Source of the DNA: JBBQQK01 sp038216025
GTDB taxonomy: Bacteria > Patescibacteriota > UBA1384 > XYA2-FULL-43-10 > 1-14-0-10-43-13
Length of the DNA: 13,728 nucleotides
Direction: 5' to 3'
Assembly: GCA_038216025.1 (NCBI GenBank)
Contig: JBBQQK010000022.1
Span: 1-13,728 of the forward strand
Shown here: one piece after another, positions 12,229-13,728 of the stretch
Numbering within the stretch: position 1 is the stretch's first letter
Layout of the letters: each line of letters begins with the position of its first letter
Made by a program: the position numbers and the translations under genes
The notes under the pieces: model-generated
What the model saw: only the letters and a program-made list of their open reading frames with translations
Database searches by the model: none
Told to the model about the DNA's origin: nothing

Positions 12229-12266
12229 AAAGACTGAATATAGGTGCTTTGCGCCATGGAGGGGTA

Positions 12267-13247
12267 ATGGGTTTTTTCAGAAGCGAAAATATTTTAGGAC
12301 TAGATATTGGGTTTGAAACCCTTAAACTTGTTGAACTCAAAAAAAATGGTAAAAATGTATCTTTGATCGGAAGTGCAGAAACTCCTTTAACTGAAAAGAT
12401 AATGGAGAAAGACCGTTTTAAAAACAAGGCGGCAGTGGCAACCATGATTAAAGAGGCTTGCAGAAAAGCCATGCCGGGTGCGATATCTGCCAAAAAAGTG
12501 GTGACCGCTTTGCCGGAAACTTTTGTCTTTTCAAAAACTGTAAAGATGCCCAAAATGACCAGGGAGGAATATTCAAAAGCAATAATTGCAGAAGCTGCAC
12601 AATACTTGCCTATCCCCGTCGAAGAGGTATATATGGACTTTCAGGTTCTAATAAATCACCCGGAAGACTCTCTGGCAGATGTTCTTATCGTTGCCGCACC
12701 CAGGAAATTAGTTGATGATTATGTTGAATTATGCAAACTGGCAGGGATGAGACTTACTGCTCTGGAAACCAAACCGATAGCTATCGGCCGTGCTGTAGCT
12801 CAAGAGGAAAAGCTCGAAGGATTAATAATAACAGAGATAGGATCCGAGGTAACAAGACTTTCGATTTGGGATGGCAATCAAATTCGCCTCTCAACAGCAG
12901 TAAGCGTTGGCAAAAACCAAATTTTTGAATCTTTAGGAATTTTTAAGAATTCAAAAGATGAACCAAAGAAATTAAACAAAGAGGACTTAGCTGAACTTAA
13001 AGAAGCCGCCACTCCGATAATTGAAGGAATACTTTCTGCTATCAAGTACCATCAAAACAGAGACTACAAGCCAACGCCCATAAAAAAGCTCATTTTATGT
13101 GGATCGGGTGCAAATATTATAAACATCGATAAGTTTTTTAAAGAAGAAACAAAAATAGAGTGCATCAGTCTTTCCCCTAAATTAAATGGAGGAGCACTTG
13201 GTCCAGAGTATATGACCGCTTTTGGCCTTGCCCTTAGGGACGAATAA
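12267..13247 (+). CDS. pilM: Type IV pilus assembly protein PilM (actin-like)
   Basis: 326 residues from the ATG at 12267, chosen because GGAGGGG (12258-12264) lies just upstream; the longer frame needs a TTG start at 12249 that overlaps this Shine-Dalgarno. PilM is a cytoplasmic FtsA/actin-fold ATP-binding protein that binds the N-terminal tail of PilN and links the alignment complex to the motor. Visible parts: phosphate-1 loop GLDIGFETLKLVEL (11-24), the family segment AAQYLPIPVEEVYMDFQVL (about 110-128), phosphate-2 ITEIGSEVTRLSIW (188-201) and adenosine motif LILCGSGANI (275-284). Length is slightly below the usual 350. pilN follows seven bases later, as in canonical pilMN operons. Confidence 0.94.
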   Translation: MGFFRSENILGLDIGFETLKLVELKKNGKNVSLIGSAETPLTEKIMEKDRFKNKAAVATMIKEACRKAMPGAISAKKVVTALPETFVFSKTVKMPKMTREEYSKAIIAEAAQYLPIPVEEVYMDFQVLINHPEDSLADVLIVAAPRKLVDDYVELCKLAGMRLTALETKPIAIGRAVAQEEKLEGLIITEIGSEVTRLSIWDGNQIRLSTAVSVGKNQIFESLGIFKNSKDEPKKLNKEDLAELKEAATPIIEGILSAIKYHQNRDYKPTPIKKLILCGSGANIINIDKFFKEETKIECISLSPKLNGGALGPEYMTAFGLALRDE

Positions 13248-13254
13248 ATCAAGC

Positions 13255-13728
13255 ATGATTAATCTAGTACCACCAAAAATTAAGCAGGAAGGCGAAGCCC
13301 AGAAATTGGGCCGCCTCATTACAAGCGGGCTTTTTTCTTTATTGATGATAGTTATTATAACGAGTGGTGTCATTTATTATGCCGACTGGACATTAGAACA
13401 AAAAAACGAAAAGACCAAAAATCAGCTAGTTGAAACTAATACAGAAATTTCAAAATACAAAGATGTCGAAGATGCAATCGCCAAAACAAACGGAAAAATA
13501 AGCAGCCTATCTGAGGCAAATAAGACAAAGATATTATGGAGCAATATAGTTACCGAATTATCAAACACTACCCCAGTCAAAGTACAGATCAAGACCATGT
13601 CTCTTAACGACGGCAAACGTGTCAGCTTGACAGGTATAGCCGCATCAAGAACAGACATAGCTAAATTTAAAGACAACATGGAGTCTTCTGAATATTTTAA
13701 AAACGTTACTTTCACTTCATCCTCGCTA
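13255..13728 (+). CDS. pilN: Type IV pilus alignment protein PilN (partial, runs off the window)
   Basis: The ATG at 13255 opens a frame of 158 codons with no stop before the window ends. It begins MINLVPPKIK, matching the INLLP-type cytoplasmic motif by which PilN binds the groove of PilM. One membrane segment follows at about 21-43 (TSGLFSLLMIVIITSGVIYY), then a helical, probably coiled-coil region (about 46-90) and a ferredoxin-like part (VKVQIKTMSLNDGKRVSLTG and following), the usual PilN layout with an extracytoplasmic C-terminus. There is no clear Shine-Dalgarno; translation is probably coupled to pilM, which stops seven bases upstream. About 20-40 residues are likely missing at the end, and pilO would be expected next. 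Confidence 0.9.
   Translation, partial: MINLVPPKIKQEGEAQKLGRLITSGLFSLLMIVIITSGVIYYADWTLEQKNEKTKNQLVETNTEISKYKDVEDAIAKTNGKISSLSEANKTKILWSNIVTELSNTTPVKVQIKTMSLNDGKRVSLTGIAASRTDIAKFKDNMESSEYFKNVTFTSSSL

Noticed and set aside
12249..12266. TTG start for pilM six codons upstream
   Set aside because: That start overlaps the GGAGGGG serving the ATG at 12267, and the extra residues are not family-like.

Overview
The window looks like part of a chromosome from a Candidate Phyla Radiation (Patescibacteria) bacterium, perhaps a parcubacterium-like lineage. The pointers are a low-to-mid GC content, a type IV pilus core operon next to replication genes, a UvrD/PcrA-type helicase without a C-terminal extension, and many short palindromic repeats of the 'GTCATTNCGA' kind in intergenic DNA and inside a gene. 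TAA, TAG and TGA all act as plausible stops, so there is no sign that UGA is recoded. The taxonomic placement is inference.

Layout. Positions 1-140 hold the tail of an IS481-like insertion sequence. Positions 182-2374 (minus) encode a UvrD/PcrA helicase whose frame carries several repeat-derived insertions. Just upstream, 2371-2490 (minus), is a 39-codon ORF that duplicates the start of the helicase and is cut off by a palindromic repeat. Positions 2854-3287 (minus) hold two small unrecognised genes with excellent ribosome binding sites. Upstream of them is an 800-bp non-coding stretch. It contains a near-consensus minus-strand promoter (3944-3972), an intrinsic terminator whose 5' arm can pair with an upstream Shine-Dalgarno, a mini-ORF with a switchable Shine-Dalgarno hairpin, and two long hairpins. 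I read it as a regulatory leader or small RNA locus. A lone LuxR/GerE-type DNA-binding protein is encoded divergently (4096-4347, plus).

Positions 4418-7635 (minus) carry dnaB (replicative helicase) and dnaX (clamp-loader subunit), probably one transcription unit. Positions 7636-8260 are non-coding and rich in repeats and hairpins.

Positions 8261-13728 (plus) are a type IV pilus assembly operon: pilB (extension ATPase), pilC (inner-membrane platform), pilM (actin-like) and the start of pilN, which runs off the window. The 885-residue PilB begins with an apparently complete HU/IHF-type DNA-binding domain, joined through about 275 residues of charged linker to the MshEN and ATPase domains. This HU-PilB fusion is the most striking protein in the window and suggests a physical link between DNA and the pilus motor.

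Strongest leads: the HU-PilB fusion, the repeat-laden helicase with its duplicated start, and the unexplained leader, small-gene and LuxR module at 2854-4347.
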